Of a stretch of DNA of 64,000 nucleotides, positions 26,978-35,548 are shown in pieces. The notes beneath the pieces are model-generated. The model did not search any database, had not been told where the DNA came from, and worked only from the letters and a program-made list of their open reading frames with translations. Source of the stretch: Candidatus Nanosynbacter sp. TM7-076 (GTDB lineage: Bacteria; Patescibacteriota; Saccharimonadia; Saccharimonadales; Saccharimonadaceae); NCBI RefSeq assembly GCF_022828325.1, contig NZ_JAJQJS010000002.1, forward strand, positions 124,001-188,000. Reading direction: 5' to 3'. The translations under genes and the position numbers were made by a program. How positions within the stretch are numbered: position 1 is the stretch's first letter; every line of letters starts with the position of its first letter.

Positions 26978-28216
26978 CTATTTTATCAGCAAAAAGTACG
27001 AAACAGCGCCGCCAGCCATACCAATTGCCAAAAATAGAACAATAAGCAACGCTATTAATAATCCAGATTTTTTCTTTTCTTTGTCAGCTGAAGGTTTGAC
27101 CTCTGTAGATACAGCGGCAAACATCGGTGCCGGCTCAGAATCCATAGTTTCTTTTTCGGATAATTCGGAAGACTCGATCAAAGAACTGTCAATATCGGTA
27201 GATATTTTATCGTCTGAATCTTCAGGAACGCCAGCCTCCTCAATTGCTATAATTTCTGGACTCAAATCCATTGGCGAGTCGGGTGCATCGCCCAAAGAAT
27301 TTTCACTCATGCTGTAATTAGATAAATTGGTATTATATTGATGTTCCAATTTTATATCCTCAGAATCAGCAGACATAGACGCATCTTCATCGCCATTCAT
27401 CTCAGAATTAGTCATAGTTTGGTTAACAGAACCAAGCGGTCGCTTCTCCACTTCAACATTAGCAATAAACGGAGACTCCAGCGGCGCAGTCATCGGTATA
27501 GCAGGAGCTTCGCTATTACTTACAGCTAATGATTGAGCTATCTTATCAGTCAACGACAATTCCTCAGCAGGCGCATCTTCAATTTCCGCAAAAGTAGATT
27601 CATTATGCACATCTTTAAGATCAGGGGTGTCACTAAGATTATCCGGTTGAGCAACTATATCAGACATTTCTTTTCTTACTGCAGAATGCCTATTATTTGC
27701 GCTAATCACGTCCACCAAATCAGGAGAAGGCTGAATTGTCGTGCCAGTTCGGGATGGAGCGGGAGCAGCAGGTTTTTGGATAGTGCTGACAGATGAAGGT
27801 CTAACAACATCCATGAAACGACCAGTCGAGCGTCTCGCGATTACTGGCGCAGCTTTGACTTCGCTAGCAGCCATGCCAGGAGCTCTATTGGCTACTGAGT
27901 CGCTAGCAACTTTTTCGCTCGTAGGACTATCAATCTCTTTAGGAATCGTATTGTCGCTAGAAGAGTCTTTTTTTGCTTCAGGCTGAGAGATCGATGATAA
28001 AGGAGTAGAAACAGCAGACGAAGGAGTAAATGGAGTTACTGGAGGTGCAAAGCTAGTGCCAATAGAGTTCTCTGATGCAGGTTTTTCCTCTACGGACGCA
28101 GGCATAGAAACCTCGCTATTATTTTCATTAGCCACCACTGGAGCTTCCTTTTCTCGCTGCTTATCCATAAGAGAGCTTACCGCTCTATCCAACTCATCAA
28201 AATCAATATCTGTCAT
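26978..28216 (-). CDS. tail-anchored acidic low-complexity protein
   Basis: 412 residues. The N-terminus DFDELDRAVSSLMDKQ is a short conserved-looking helix. Residues 30-370 are Ser/Pro/Glu/Asp-rich and probably disordered. A single C-terminal membrane helix (about 387-409) follows KEKKKSG, so it is a tail-anchored protein with a large cytoplasmic region. I cannot assign a function. It has a GGGGG Shine-Dalgarno and lies 14 bases after tpiA and four bases before uvrD. Confidence 0.65.
   Translation of the reverse strand: MTDIDFDELDRAVSSLMDKQREKEAPVVANENNSEVSMPASVEEKPASENSIGTSFAPPVTPFTPSSAVSTPLSSISQPEAKKDSSSDNTIPKEIDSPTSEKVASDSVANRAPGMAASEVKAAPVIARRSTGRFMDVVRPSSVSTIQKPAAPAPSRTGTTIQPSPDLVDVISANNRHSAVRKEMSDIVAQPDNLSDTPDLKDVHNESTFAEIEDAPAEELSLTDKIAQSLAVSNSEAPAIPMTAPLESPFIANVEVEKRPLGSVNQTMTNSEMNGDEDASMSADSEDIKLEHQYNTNLSNYSMSENSLGDAPDSPMDLSPEIIAIEEAGVPEDSDDKISTDIDSSLIESSELSEKETMDSEPAPMFAAVSTEVKPSADKEKKKSGLLIALLIVLFLAIGMAGGAVSYFLLIK
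26980..26988 (-). promoter_or_regulatory. possible internal -10 for the uvrD/pcrA gene
   Basis: TGATAAAAT six bases before the ATG, within the last codons of the upstream gene. Confidence 0.4.
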
Positions 28217-28230
28217 ATGCCCCCTATTTT

Positions 28231-28989
28231 TTAACCTTTATGTGCTTTCGAGATTATCTCCTTAAATTGATATGCATCCAAACTGGCTGTCCCAACCAAT
28301 AAACCATCAAGTTCATCAATTGCCAAATAATCCGCGGCGTTTATTGACGTAATACTTCCACCATAAACAATTCGAACTGATTCCGCCGCTTTTTTACCGT
28401 ACAAATGAGAAATATGTCGTCGAATCATCTGTGTAGCTTTTTTTACATCGGACGCTTTAGCGCTGTCGCCAGTACCGATTGCCCAAACTGGCTCATACGC
28501 AATAATTACTTCATCTAGCTCGTCTGCCGTCACATTAGCAAGACCGCTAGTCAATTGATCAGCCAGAACATCCTTCGTTTCGCCAAGAGTCTTCTCTTGA
28601 ATCGTCTCACCGACACACAGAATCGGATGAATACGATTTCGAATTGCCGCCTGAACTTTCAGTCGAATGTCTTTTTCGCTTTCAATGAAAATATAGCGAC
28701 GCTCCGAATGTCCAATTATCACATAATCAGCAATTCCACGAAGATGCGCCGCTGGAATTTCTCCCGTGTACGCCCCCGAATCTCGCCAATAGCAATTCTG
28801 GGCTGCCAACTTAGCGATTCGACGATTAATTTGCAAACTCAAACTCTGCAGCGTCAAAATAGTAGGCGCCAGCACCACTTCAACATCTCTATGCGAGGGC
28901 AGCGTATTCATCAGCTTATGCAAATATAAGCTAGCCTCCTGCATATTGAAGTTCATTTTCCAGTTACCAATGATTAACTTTTTTCTCAT
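28231..28989 (-). CDS. tpiA: triosephosphate isomerase
   Basis: 252 residues. Active-site Lys is in IIGNWKMNF, His in IIGHSERR and Glu in AYEPVWAIGTG. The phosphate loop is YGGSI. It interconverts DHAP and glyceraldehyde 3-phosphate. A Shine-Dalgarno (AAGGA) lies seven bases upstream. It lies within the pyk-pgk-tpiA run. Confidence 0.97.
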   Translation of the reverse strand: MRKKLIIGNWKMNFNMQEASLYLHKLMNTLPSHRDVEVVLAPTILTLQSLSLQINRRIAKLAAQNCYWRDSGAYTGEIPAAHLRGIADYVIIGHSERRYIFIESEKDIRLKVQAAIRNRIHPILCVGETIQEKTLGETKDVLADQLTSGLANVTADELDEVIIAYEPVWAIGTGDSAKASDVKKATQMIRRHISHLYGKKAAESVRIVYGGSITSINAADYLAIDELDGLLVGTASLDAYQFKEIISKAHKG

Positions 28990-29013
28990 GAGATAATCCT
29001 TATGCTTAGTTTA

Positions 29014-30252
29014 TCACCTCAAACCGTATGCGTCTAGTAAACTTTCAATTCCAGGCAATTTTTTACCAGCCATCAAGGCCATGCTAGCTCCGCCACCAGT
29101 GGAAACATGAGTAAAATTGGCGCCATCATGCCCGTCCCATTTCAATATAAAATCAGCCGTATCTCCGCCGCCGACTATTGAAACGACTCCTTTATTCTGG
29201 GCAATAGCTAGCGCCACTCGCGCTGAACCGATTGCAAAATTATCAATTTCAGCATAGCCCAGCGGACCGTTCCAAATAACCGTCTTCGCGCCGGCCAGTA
29301 TTTTCGTGAATTTCTCAATTGTCTGACTTCCGATATCCAGCGCCATATCTGAGTTTCTTATTTTATCAATATTAACTTCTTGACGAGGAAAATCTTTAGA
29401 AATCTCTGGCGCAACCGCCACGTCAATCGGCAATACCAAAAAATCGTCAACATTCTCTGCGCCGACCTTAGCCGCCGCCAAATCATAAATTTCCGCGACA
29501 ACCTTTTCCATTCCTGGCTCAAACACACTCTTGCCGACATTAAACCCACGACAATGTAAAAACGTGTTTGACATAGCGCCGCCAATTAAAATCCGATCTG
29601 CCTTTTTAATCAGACGCTTAATCAGTAATATTTTATCGCTAACTTTCGCGCCGCCAATAACCGCAACCAACGGACGTTTTGGATTATTCATCGCCTCAGT
29701 GATAGTTACATATTCTTTTTCTAATAGTAATCCCGCTAGCCCTGGAACACACAACGTAATCGCATGAGTGCTGGCGTGTGCCCTATGCGCGACCGCAAAT
29801 CCGTCCTGTACAAAATAATCTGCTCGGACAGCGCGCTGAATTGACTTGGCAAATGTTAAATCATCAGCCTCCTCCTCGTCATAAAAGCGTAAATTCTCCA
29901 ACATAAGAATACTGCCTCGTGGCGCGCGGCGAATGGCTTGATGAACAGCTTCGCCCACGCAATCATCCAGCAATTCTACCGGACGACTCAGCAACTTGGA
30001 TAGATGATCTGCGACGACTTTCAGGCTAAACTTAAGATCCTTACCTTTTGGTCGCCCCAGATGAGACATGATAACAATCTTGCAATTCTGCTCCAGCAAA
30101 TATCGGAGTGTGGGCAGCGAAGCGCGAATTCTTAGATCATCAGAAATCTGACCACGCTTTGTTAGTGGCACATTATAATCTGCTCGCAGAAGAATAGTTT
30201 TTCCACGTAGATCAACGTCGCGAATTGTTTGCTTCGGAAATTTTCTGCCCAC
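29014..30252 (-). CDS. pgk: phosphoglycerate kinase
   Basis: 412 residues. Family motifs are LLRADYNVPL near the N-terminus, the substrate-site segment MSHLGRPKG, the hinge region VAVIGGAKVSDK and the ATP site IVGGGDTADF. It makes ATP from 1,3-bisphosphoglycerate. The start is GTG with TAAGGAG seven bases upstream. It lies 11 bases after pyk. Confidence 0.97.
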   Translation of the reverse strand: MGRKFPKQTIRDVDLRGKTILLRADYNVPLTKRGQISDDLRIRASLPTLRYLLEQNCKIVIMSHLGRPKGKDLKFSLKVVADHLSKLLSRPVELLDDCVGEAVHQAIRRAPRGSILMLENLRFYDEEEADDLTFAKSIQRAVRADYFVQDGFAVAHRAHASTHAITLCVPGLAGLLLEKEYVTITEAMNNPKRPLVAVIGGAKVSDKILLIKRLIKKADRILIGGAMSNTFLHCRGFNVGKSVFEPGMEKVVAEIYDLAAAKVGAENVDDFLVLPIDVAVAPEISKDFPRQEVNIDKIRNSDMALDIGSQTIEKFTKILAGAKTVIWNGPLGYAEIDNFAIGSARVALAIAQNKGVVSIVGGGDTADFILKWDGHDGANFTHVSTGGGASMALMAGKKLPGIESLLDAYGLR

Positions 30253-30263
30253 CCAAATTCTCC

Positions 30264-31685
30264 TTACGACAACGTTTTGACTTGGATATTGTCAGTTTTT
30301 CCTGGCTCTGGATTGTGGCCACTAACAAGCACAACCGTAACTGGGTCTGCGCCGAAATAGCCTTCTTGTTTCAACTCGTCAGCTAGCTTAGTTGCTGCAT
30401 TTGGGTCATTTGGTCGAACATATGGACGAGAAGCGTACCTTAGCGCCAACTTTTGCGCAGTCTTCACTTCTTCGGTCACGCAAACAATTGGTAAGTTCGG
30501 ACGATATGCGGCAACATTAATTGCAGTAGCACCAGTGTGTGTTTCTGCAATAATAGCTCGAGCTTTAATTCTCCTTGCCAATTGAGCTGCGGTGTAGCTT
30601 AAAATCGCGTCAGTTTTTTCACGCATTTCAGCTTTTTCTACCAACATTACCTCACTGTGTTCTTGAGTGTAGATAATAGTCTTGCGCATTGCACGAACAG
30701 TTTCAACAGGATATTTACCATTGGCAGTCTCATCAGATAACATAACCACGTCAGCACCTTGGATTACAGCATTGGCAACGTCGCTTACTTCAGCGCGACT
30801 TGGCTCTGGATTATCAACCATACTACCCATCATTTGTGTTGCAACGATTACTAACTTGCAATATTTACGACACAAGGCAATAATTCGACGCTGTACAACT
30901 GGAACAATTTCCGCACCAGCTTCCACCGCCAAGTCACCACGAGCGACCATAATACCGTCACTAGCCTTAACGATTTCCTCCAAATTCTCTGGATCAACAG
31001 CAGATTTAGTCTCAATCTTGGCAATAATATTGGCTGTCGAACCCAGGTCTGTCAATCGACGACGCAAATCAATAATGTCATCAACTTTTTGAATAAAACT
31101 CAATGCAACATAATCAAAATCTTGGCTTGCGCCCCATTCCAAATCGTTAATATCTTTCTGAGTAAGAATGTCGCCACCAAAATCTGTGTCTGGCAAATTC
31201 AAACCCTTGCGGCTCATCAAAAAACCGTCATTCTGAACTTCTACGCGAATTGCAGTTGGGCTAACAATTTCTCGCACAACCGTCCTGATCTTGCCATCAA
31301 ACATGTAAAGTGGCTCGCCGACTTTCATCTTCTCCGCCAAATTGTACTGCACTGGCAAATTGAAGCTGCCATCATGCTCAGTAATTTCTGAGTCCAAGAC
31401 CAGCATATCGCCAACCTTAACATTCAGCATGTTATCTTTCAAAACGCCCAGGCGAATCTTTGGACCTTGCAAATCTTGTAGAATTGCGACAGGCTTGCCC
31501 AGCTGTTTACTAGCTGTGCGCACCCAATCGATCTGCTCAATTCGCTCCTCATTAGCGCCGTGGCTAAAGTTCATACGGATGCCGTTAACACCGGCCTCCA
31601 ACAATTGATAAACCTTTTCTTGGCTGAACGTTGCTGGCCCAATTGTTGCTAATATTTTTGTTCGTTTAAATATATTATCACTCAT
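30264..31685 (-). CDS. pyk: pyruvate kinase
   Basis: About 473 residues. The barrel begins at KRTKILATIGPATFS. Catalytic residues are seen in IIAKIETKSAV and MVARGDLAVE, and the C-terminal allosteric domain ends at NIQVKTLS. It transfers phosphate from PEP to ADP. The frame is open upstream to 31784, but the ATG at 31685 (MSDNIFKR) lies seven bases after TGGTATAAT, and family proteins start there. It heads the pyk-pgk-tpiA operon, which supplies ATP by substrate-level phosphorylation. Confidence 0.96.
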   Translation of the reverse strand: MSDNIFKRTKILATIGPATFSQEKVYQLLEAGVNGIRMNFSHGANEERIEQIDWVRTASKQLGKPVAILQDLQGPKIRLGVLKDNMLNVKVGDMLVLDSEITEHDGSFNLPVQYNLAEKMKVGEPLYMFDGKIRTVVREIVSPTAIRVEVQNDGFLMSRKGLNLPDTDFGGDILTQKDINDLEWGASQDFDYVALSFIQKVDDIIDLRRRLTDLGSTANIIAKIETKSAVDPENLEEIVKASDGIMVARGDLAVEAGAEIVPVVQRRIIALCRKYCKLVIVATQMMGSMVDNPEPSRAEVSDVANAVIQGADVVMLSDETANGKYPVETVRAMRKTIIYTQEHSEVMLVEKAEMREKTDAILSYTAAQLARRIKARAIIAETHTGATAINVAAYRPNLPIVCVTEEVKTAQKLALRYASRPYVRPNDPNAATKLADELKQEGYFGADPVTVVLVSGHNPEPGKTDNIQVKTLS

Positions 31686-31692
31686 TTTTAAA

Positions 31693-31701
31693 ATTATACC
31701 A
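31693..31701 (-). promoter_or_regulatory. extended -10 of the pyk operon
   Basis: TGGTATAAT, seven bases, then ATG, predicting a leaderless operon mRNA. Confidence 0.6.
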
Positions 31702-31726
31702 CGAAATAACAGTGATGAAAAATGCT

Positions 31727-31735
31727 TGATATAAT
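31727..31735 (+). promoter_or_regulatory. orphan extended -10 on the plus strand
   Basis: TGATATAAT five bases before an ATG that opens only eight codons. It points towards the 3' end of the 88-residue gene on the other strand. It may be a decayed or antisense promoter. Confidence 0.3.
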
Positions 31736-31810
31736 ATAATATGACAGTAATCATTAGCAGGAAATAAGCTTGCAAAACCCTCAAGACAAAATTTTAATTG
31801 GTGAAGCCTA

Positions 31811-32077
31811 TTATTTTGATGCGGGATCTTGAATAGCGATACCATAAAAACCTGATGAACTATTTGAATAGGTATCAATAATAATCCAGTCCTTAATAGT
31901 AGATAAAGCAGAAAATTCCGGAGAGACAGAACCATCTTTACCTAAATAGTCCTTGATTCTATTATTACCTATAAGATAGCCTATTGTTGTCTGTTTCTTA
32001 TTGTAATATGTGCTTATATCCGAATACGCCAGCGCGCTTAAGGCTAAATATTGCTCATTAGTTATATTCAACCCCAC
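31811..32077 (-). CDS. 88-residue protein, possibly a truncated lipase-like N-terminus
   Basis: 88 residues, no signal peptide. The sequence NEQYLALSALAYSDIS ... SALSTIKDWIIIDTYSNSSSGFYGIAIQDP recalls, from memory, the region that precedes the lipase core in some Gram-positive DUF2974/lipase-like proteins. The catalytic GxSxG part is absent. It could be a remnant or a free-standing small domain. It overlaps the upstream membrane-protein gene by ten bases, so the two are co-translated. Assignment is weak. Confidence 0.4.
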   Translation of the reverse strand: MGLNITNEQYLALSALAYSDISTYYNKKQTTIGYLIGNNRIKDYLGKDGSVSPEFSALSTIKDWIIIDTYSNSSSGFYGIAIQDPASK

Positions 32078-32871
32078 CTCCTCTTTATATATTTATCTAC
32101 GTCACTCGAAGATTTCATATTACTAATGTCCTGATCCTCCAGCCATAGCTCATGTAGTGAATCATGATAGTCTATAGCCAGCATTACGCCCATTTGCTTT
32201 CTTATTTCAGAAGTCACTCTATATATATGCTCTGACAAATCATCAAAATTAACGTCATTCTCTAAAGATATCGTCATATATATTTTTCTGCCAAATTTAT
32301 TAAATGCATCTTTATAGGAGGGTATGTTTTTCGTAATAGCTCTGCCAATCTCTATATTGCTGTTTATTCTTATTGATTTGAGTCTAGCTCTACCGCCAAA
32401 CTGCTTGCTAACTAGGTTAGCTATATCATTCCTAGACTCTCTTTCCCAAATACGATCTAGATATGTATCAGAGTAAGCACTCTCGCCTTTTCTATAGTCA
32501 GCTCTATTCCACACTTCAAACCTAAGACTACTATCATCAACCGGATAAGCATCCACATACGGATCGCCCTCAACTCCAATACCGCCACCCTCAATGCGAT
32601 AATTTTCTACTATAAACTCTTTCCCATACTTTTCCTTAAGGTATTGCGCCATTTTATGTTGCTCTACCAAGGCACCGCCATTGATGAGTAGGTAGATAGC
32701 AGCTATTAATATAGCAACCCCAGCTATAATCCAGAATTTTGATATACGCTTTCGGGTGGATTTTAGTTTAGAGTGTACTTTTTGCACAGGAGTGTTTTTA
32801 GGCGATCTTTTGCCGTCCTGGACCTTTCTAGCGTTTGCGTGTTTTGTTTTTATCGCGCTGCTCTTTATCAT
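32068..32871 (-). CDS. single-pass membrane protein of unknown function
   Basis: 267 residues. A Lys/Arg-rich N-terminus (about 1-45) precedes one membrane helix (about 46-66). The outer domain has KMAQYLKEKYGKEFIVENYRIEG, then AYPVDDSSLRFEVWNRADY. I recall similar single-pass proteins in Firmicutes but know no function. It overlaps the 88-residue gene by ten bases. TAGGAA lies four bases before the ATG. The pair sits between pyk and tRNA-Glu and looks like an accessory insertion. Confidence 0.6.
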   Translation of the reverse strand: MIKSSAIKTKHANARKVQDGKRSPKNTPVQKVHSKLKSTRKRISKFWIIAGVAILIAAIYLLINGGALVEQHKMAQYLKEKYGKEFIVENYRIEGGGIGVEGDPYVDAYPVDDSSLRFEVWNRADYRKGESAYSDTYLDRIWERESRNDIANLVSKQFGGRARLKSIRINSNIEIGRAITKNIPSYKDAFNKFGRKIYMTISLENDVNFDDLSEHIYRVTSEIRKQMGVMLAIDYHDSLHELWLEDQDISNMKSSSDVDKYIKRRWG

Positions 32872-32908
32872 TAGATTCCTACCCAGCTATTACTACTATC
32901 TTAGCATC

Positions 32909-32937
32909 ATTTTATAGTAAGCATAAGTTCCTTGCAA
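32909..32937 (-). promoter_or_regulatory. promoter of the accessory membrane-protein pair
   Basis: TTGCAA, a 17-base spacer and TAAAAT, with a leader of about 30 bases. A second box, TGCTAAGAT, lies just downstream. Confidence 0.45.
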
Positions 32938-32950
32938 GATTAAAAACAAA

Positions 32951-32972
32951 TAAAAAAGACCAGTAAGGTCTT
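32951..32972 (-). terminator. terminator of tRNA-Glu
   Basis: On the minus strand AAGACC, a five-base loop and GGTCTT are followed by TTTTATTT. Confidence 0.75.
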
Positions 32973-32984
32973 CTGTCTGTCACA

Positions 32985-33059
32985 TGGTGACCTTACCGGG
33001 AATCGAACCCGGATTGCCAGGATGAAAACCTGGTGTCCTAACCGTTAGACGATAAGGCC
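32985..33059 (-). tRNA. tRNA-Glu (anticodon TTC)
   Basis: 75 bases with encoded CCA. The acceptor GGCCTTA pairs with TAAGGTC (one G-U), the anticodon stem is CCAGG/CCTGG with loop TTTTCAT, and the T arm is complete (GGTTCGATTCC). It is a likely MnmA substrate. Confidence 0.95.
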
Positions 33060-33071
33060 ACGACTTCAGAT

Positions 33072-33100
33072 ATCATAACAAATTATTGTCGAATTGTCTA
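33072..33100 (-). promoter_or_regulatory. promoter of tRNA-Glu
   Basis: TAGACA, a 17-base spacer and TATGAT, placing the transcription start a few bases before the tRNA. Confidence 0.55.
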
Positions 33101-33138
33101 TAGCAAATCAGCCACTTCTCCACCGTTATCTATTAATG

Positions 33139-33144
33139 TATAAT
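33139..33144 (+). promoter_or_regulatory. -10 box of the 71-residue membrane protein gene
   Basis: TATAAT six bases before the ATG at 33151, so predicted leaderless. Confidence 0.5.
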
Positions 33145-33150
33145 ATTTCC

Positions 33151-33366
33151 ATGACAAAGCAGAAGAAAAAGCGCAATAAAAAATATTCTGGAATGGACGC
33201 GGCACCTCAGCGACCAAAAGTAACAAGGATTACAGCGACGAATCGCTCCAAATTATCTCAATGGTTTTTCGATCGAAAAAAGCTCATTCGCACCATTGGT
33301 ATGGCGGGGCTCGTTGTAATTGCCTTAATTATCGTTATTTCTGGAATACTGAGTTTATTTCGTTAA
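33151..33366 (+). CDS. small single-pass membrane protein, 71 aa
   Basis: 71 residues. A very basic N-terminal half (MTKQKKKRNKKYSG ... FFDRKKLIR) is followed by one C-terminal membrane helix (about 47-70). It is a tail-anchored protein with a cationic cytoplasmic face, which could bind nucleic acid or acidic lipid. No family recognised. The frame is open upstream to 33094, but the ATG at 33151 lies six bases from a TATAAT box. It converges with the histidine kinase gene, overlapping by four bases. Confidence 0.55.
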   Translation: MTKQKKKRNKKYSGMDAAPQRPKVTRITATNRSKLSQWFFDRKKLIRTIGMAGLVVIALIIVISGILSLFR

Positions 33367-35522
33367 CGAACTGGCAGCTTAAATCCAAAGGTGCTACCTT
33401 TTCCCTCTTCTGACTCAAAGATCATTTCGCCGTCGTGCGATAAGATAACTTTCCTCGCCAAAAATAAGCCAACGCCAGTGCCGTCTGGTCTCTTTTTTCT
33501 GGCATTTGTGCCGCGGAAGAATTTGCCAAACAAATTTGCTTGTTCTGATTTTGGCACACCAATTCCCGAATCTTTCACCGTAAACTCAATCGCGCCATTA
33601 CTATTTTTCAGAGAAATTATTACCTTTTTATGTGGATTTGAATAGTAAATGGCATTGTCAATCATATTCAGCATAACTTGACGAATCTTCTCAGCGTCAG
33701 CTGTAATAAATGGAACTTTTTTATCAATCTTTAGGTCCATTTCAACAGACCTCTGATCTGCCACAACCTTAAGTAAAGCAACTTCATCCCGAAGAATTTG
33801 AGCAATATCTATCTTCTGCTTATCGATATTAAATTTGCCAGTCTGAAGCCTAGAAACATTAAGAAAGTCGTTTATCAATCTCACCATACGCTCACTCGAA
33901 GAAAACGCTTCTCTAAGAACCGCACGCTGCGTCGGCGTAATCTTCCCCAAATCTCCCTCCAGCATCATATCCAGATAGCCTTTAATACTAGTCAACGGCG
34001 TTCTCAACTGATGTGAGGCCATAGAAATAAACTCATTCTTCGCCTCATCTAGCCGCTGAAGCTGTCGATTACTGAACCTCAATTCTTTCGTCGCCTCGTC
34101 AATTTTACGCTGCAAACTTTTATTCAACTCATTAATTTCTTCCAATGACAAAGAATTTCGAATCGACACCGCCAATTCCCCAGCAATCGATTCCAGCATT
34201 TCAATATCGCGAGAACTATATCCCAAACTCTTATGCTCGCCCAGAAACAGAATTCCCGTTTCTTGATTTTGATGCAGCAGCGGCATAACAATTTTTGTGC
34301 GATGAATATCCAAAAGTTTCTTCAGTTCTGGATCTTTTACTTGATTTGCCAAAATAACTTCCGGAAAACTACAATTCTTATAATAGTAATCCATAATCCT
34401 GTGAACATCTTCCTCAACAACAGATATTCGTCGCCGACCCGCCCGACCGTATATTCCTTTTTCTGGAATACAAAACGCCACTTTTTCTGCCTTAAGAGAA
34501 GTCGCTATATAATTGCCAACACGTCGAGTTAGCAATTGCAGATCTGCTGTATAGGTTAATATCTTGCTAATCTCACGCGTAAACGTATCAGCATCATATT
34601 CTCCGTAATAAAAAACTCTATCAGTAAATTTATCAAAGATTTTCTTCACTGGTTGATATACGACCGCCAAAACCATAGCCAAAATCATATTCATGAGATT
34701 TACGTGACTATCAACCGTCAGGCTGCGTTGGAAAACCAAAATTGAAATGACATATGCAGAAATCACGTAAACGACAGCTAGTGCGATTAATAGCAACATA
34801 TACGAGACACTTCGAGCCACCGCCATTTTTACGTCCATCAATCGGTATCTGACGATGCTATACATAATTGCAAACAAGAAAATAATCGTAGCAATTGGAC
34901 CAATCCATATATATCGATAATCACCAAGCGCCGGAAGAAACAGATCCACTACAAAGCCAGGAATGCTACATATCAACAGACCAATCATGTAAATCGCGAC
35001 TTGCTTGCGTCGAACAGAATCTGATTTGCGCCACGCTATATGACCAAAACACATAGAAATTAAGAAAAATACTGAGAAAAAAGTTGCAAAAATAACATAG
35101 TTAACTGCATGAACCGGAATTCGAGAAAAATCTACTGGCGTGACGATTTCTGATGTATTAATAATAAATTCAGGCACCAAAATAATATATAGCGAAAAAA
35201 TCGTTATTAGTATACTAGATGCGCAAATAAAACTCTTTGTCGATTTTGTCGATGGAAGGAATGACTTTGTAGTAAAAATAGCCAACGCGGGGCAAAAAAC
35301 AGCCGAAGCGACATAAAACCATCTAGATGCGGTGTCCAATGCTACTTCATTGTCCGCCAGAGAAAACACTTCAAGTCCAGCCGACCACACAGCCAAACAT
35401 AAACAAACCAGAAAAAACCAATACTTTGCATCATGACGATGCTTCGACTTTTTAAGTACAAGCACACCCAAAATTAGCGCCATCAACGCAACCAATCCTA
35501 GCACTAATGCTCGTATCATCAT
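33363..35522 (-). CDS. membrane sensor histidine kinase (7TM-GAF-HisKA-HATPase)
   Basis: 719 residues. The N-terminus has about seven to eight membrane helices in two groups, resembling 7TM histidine-kinase sensor regions. A GAF-like domain follows (about 325-445). A coiled coil leads to the phospho-accepting His in MASHQLRTPLTSIKGY near residue 500, and the ATPase domain has N box NMIDNAIYYS, G1 DSGIGVP and G2 GTGVGLFLARK. The ligand is not known. A lone receiver gene lies one gene away and is the likely partner. The TGCTATAAT box ends ten bases before the ATG. Confidence 0.9.
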   Translation of the reverse strand: MMIRALVLGLVALMALILGVLVLKKSKHRHDAKYWFFLVCLCLAVWSAGLEVFSLADNEVALDTASRWFYVASAVFCPALAIFTTKSFLPSTKSTKSFICASSILITIFSLYIILVPEFIINTSEIVTPVDFSRIPVHAVNYVIFATFFSVFFLISMCFGHIAWRKSDSVRRKQVAIYMIGLLICSIPGFVVDLFLPALGDYRYIWIGPIATIIFLFAIMYSIVRYRLMDVKMAVARSVSYMLLLIALAVVYVISAYVISILVFQRSLTVDSHVNLMNMILAMVLAVVYQPVKKIFDKFTDRVFYYGEYDADTFTREISKILTYTADLQLLTRRVGNYIATSLKAEKVAFCIPEKGIYGRAGRRRISVVEEDVHRIMDYYYKNCSFPEVILANQVKDPELKKLLDIHRTKIVMPLLHQNQETGILFLGEHKSLGYSSRDIEMLESIAGELAVSIRNSLSLEEINELNKSLQRKIDEATKELRFSNRQLQRLDEAKNEFISMASHQLRTPLTSIKGYLDMMLEGDLGKITPTQRAVLREAFSSSERMVRLINDFLNVSRLQTGKFNIDKQKIDIAQILRDEVALLKVVADQRSVEMDLKIDKKVPFITADAEKIRQVMLNMIDNAIYYSNPHKKVIISLKNSNGAIEFTVKDSGIGVPKSEQANLFGKFFRGTNARKKRPDGTGVGLFLARKVILSHDGEMIFESEEGKGSTFGFKLPVR

Positions 35523-35532
35523 ACTAATGCTT

Positions 35533-35541
35533 ATTATAGCA
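35533..35541 (-). promoter_or_regulatory. extended -10 of the histidine kinase gene
   Basis: TGCTATAAT, ten bases, then ATG. Confidence 0.55.
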
Positions 35542-35548
35542 TTTTATT

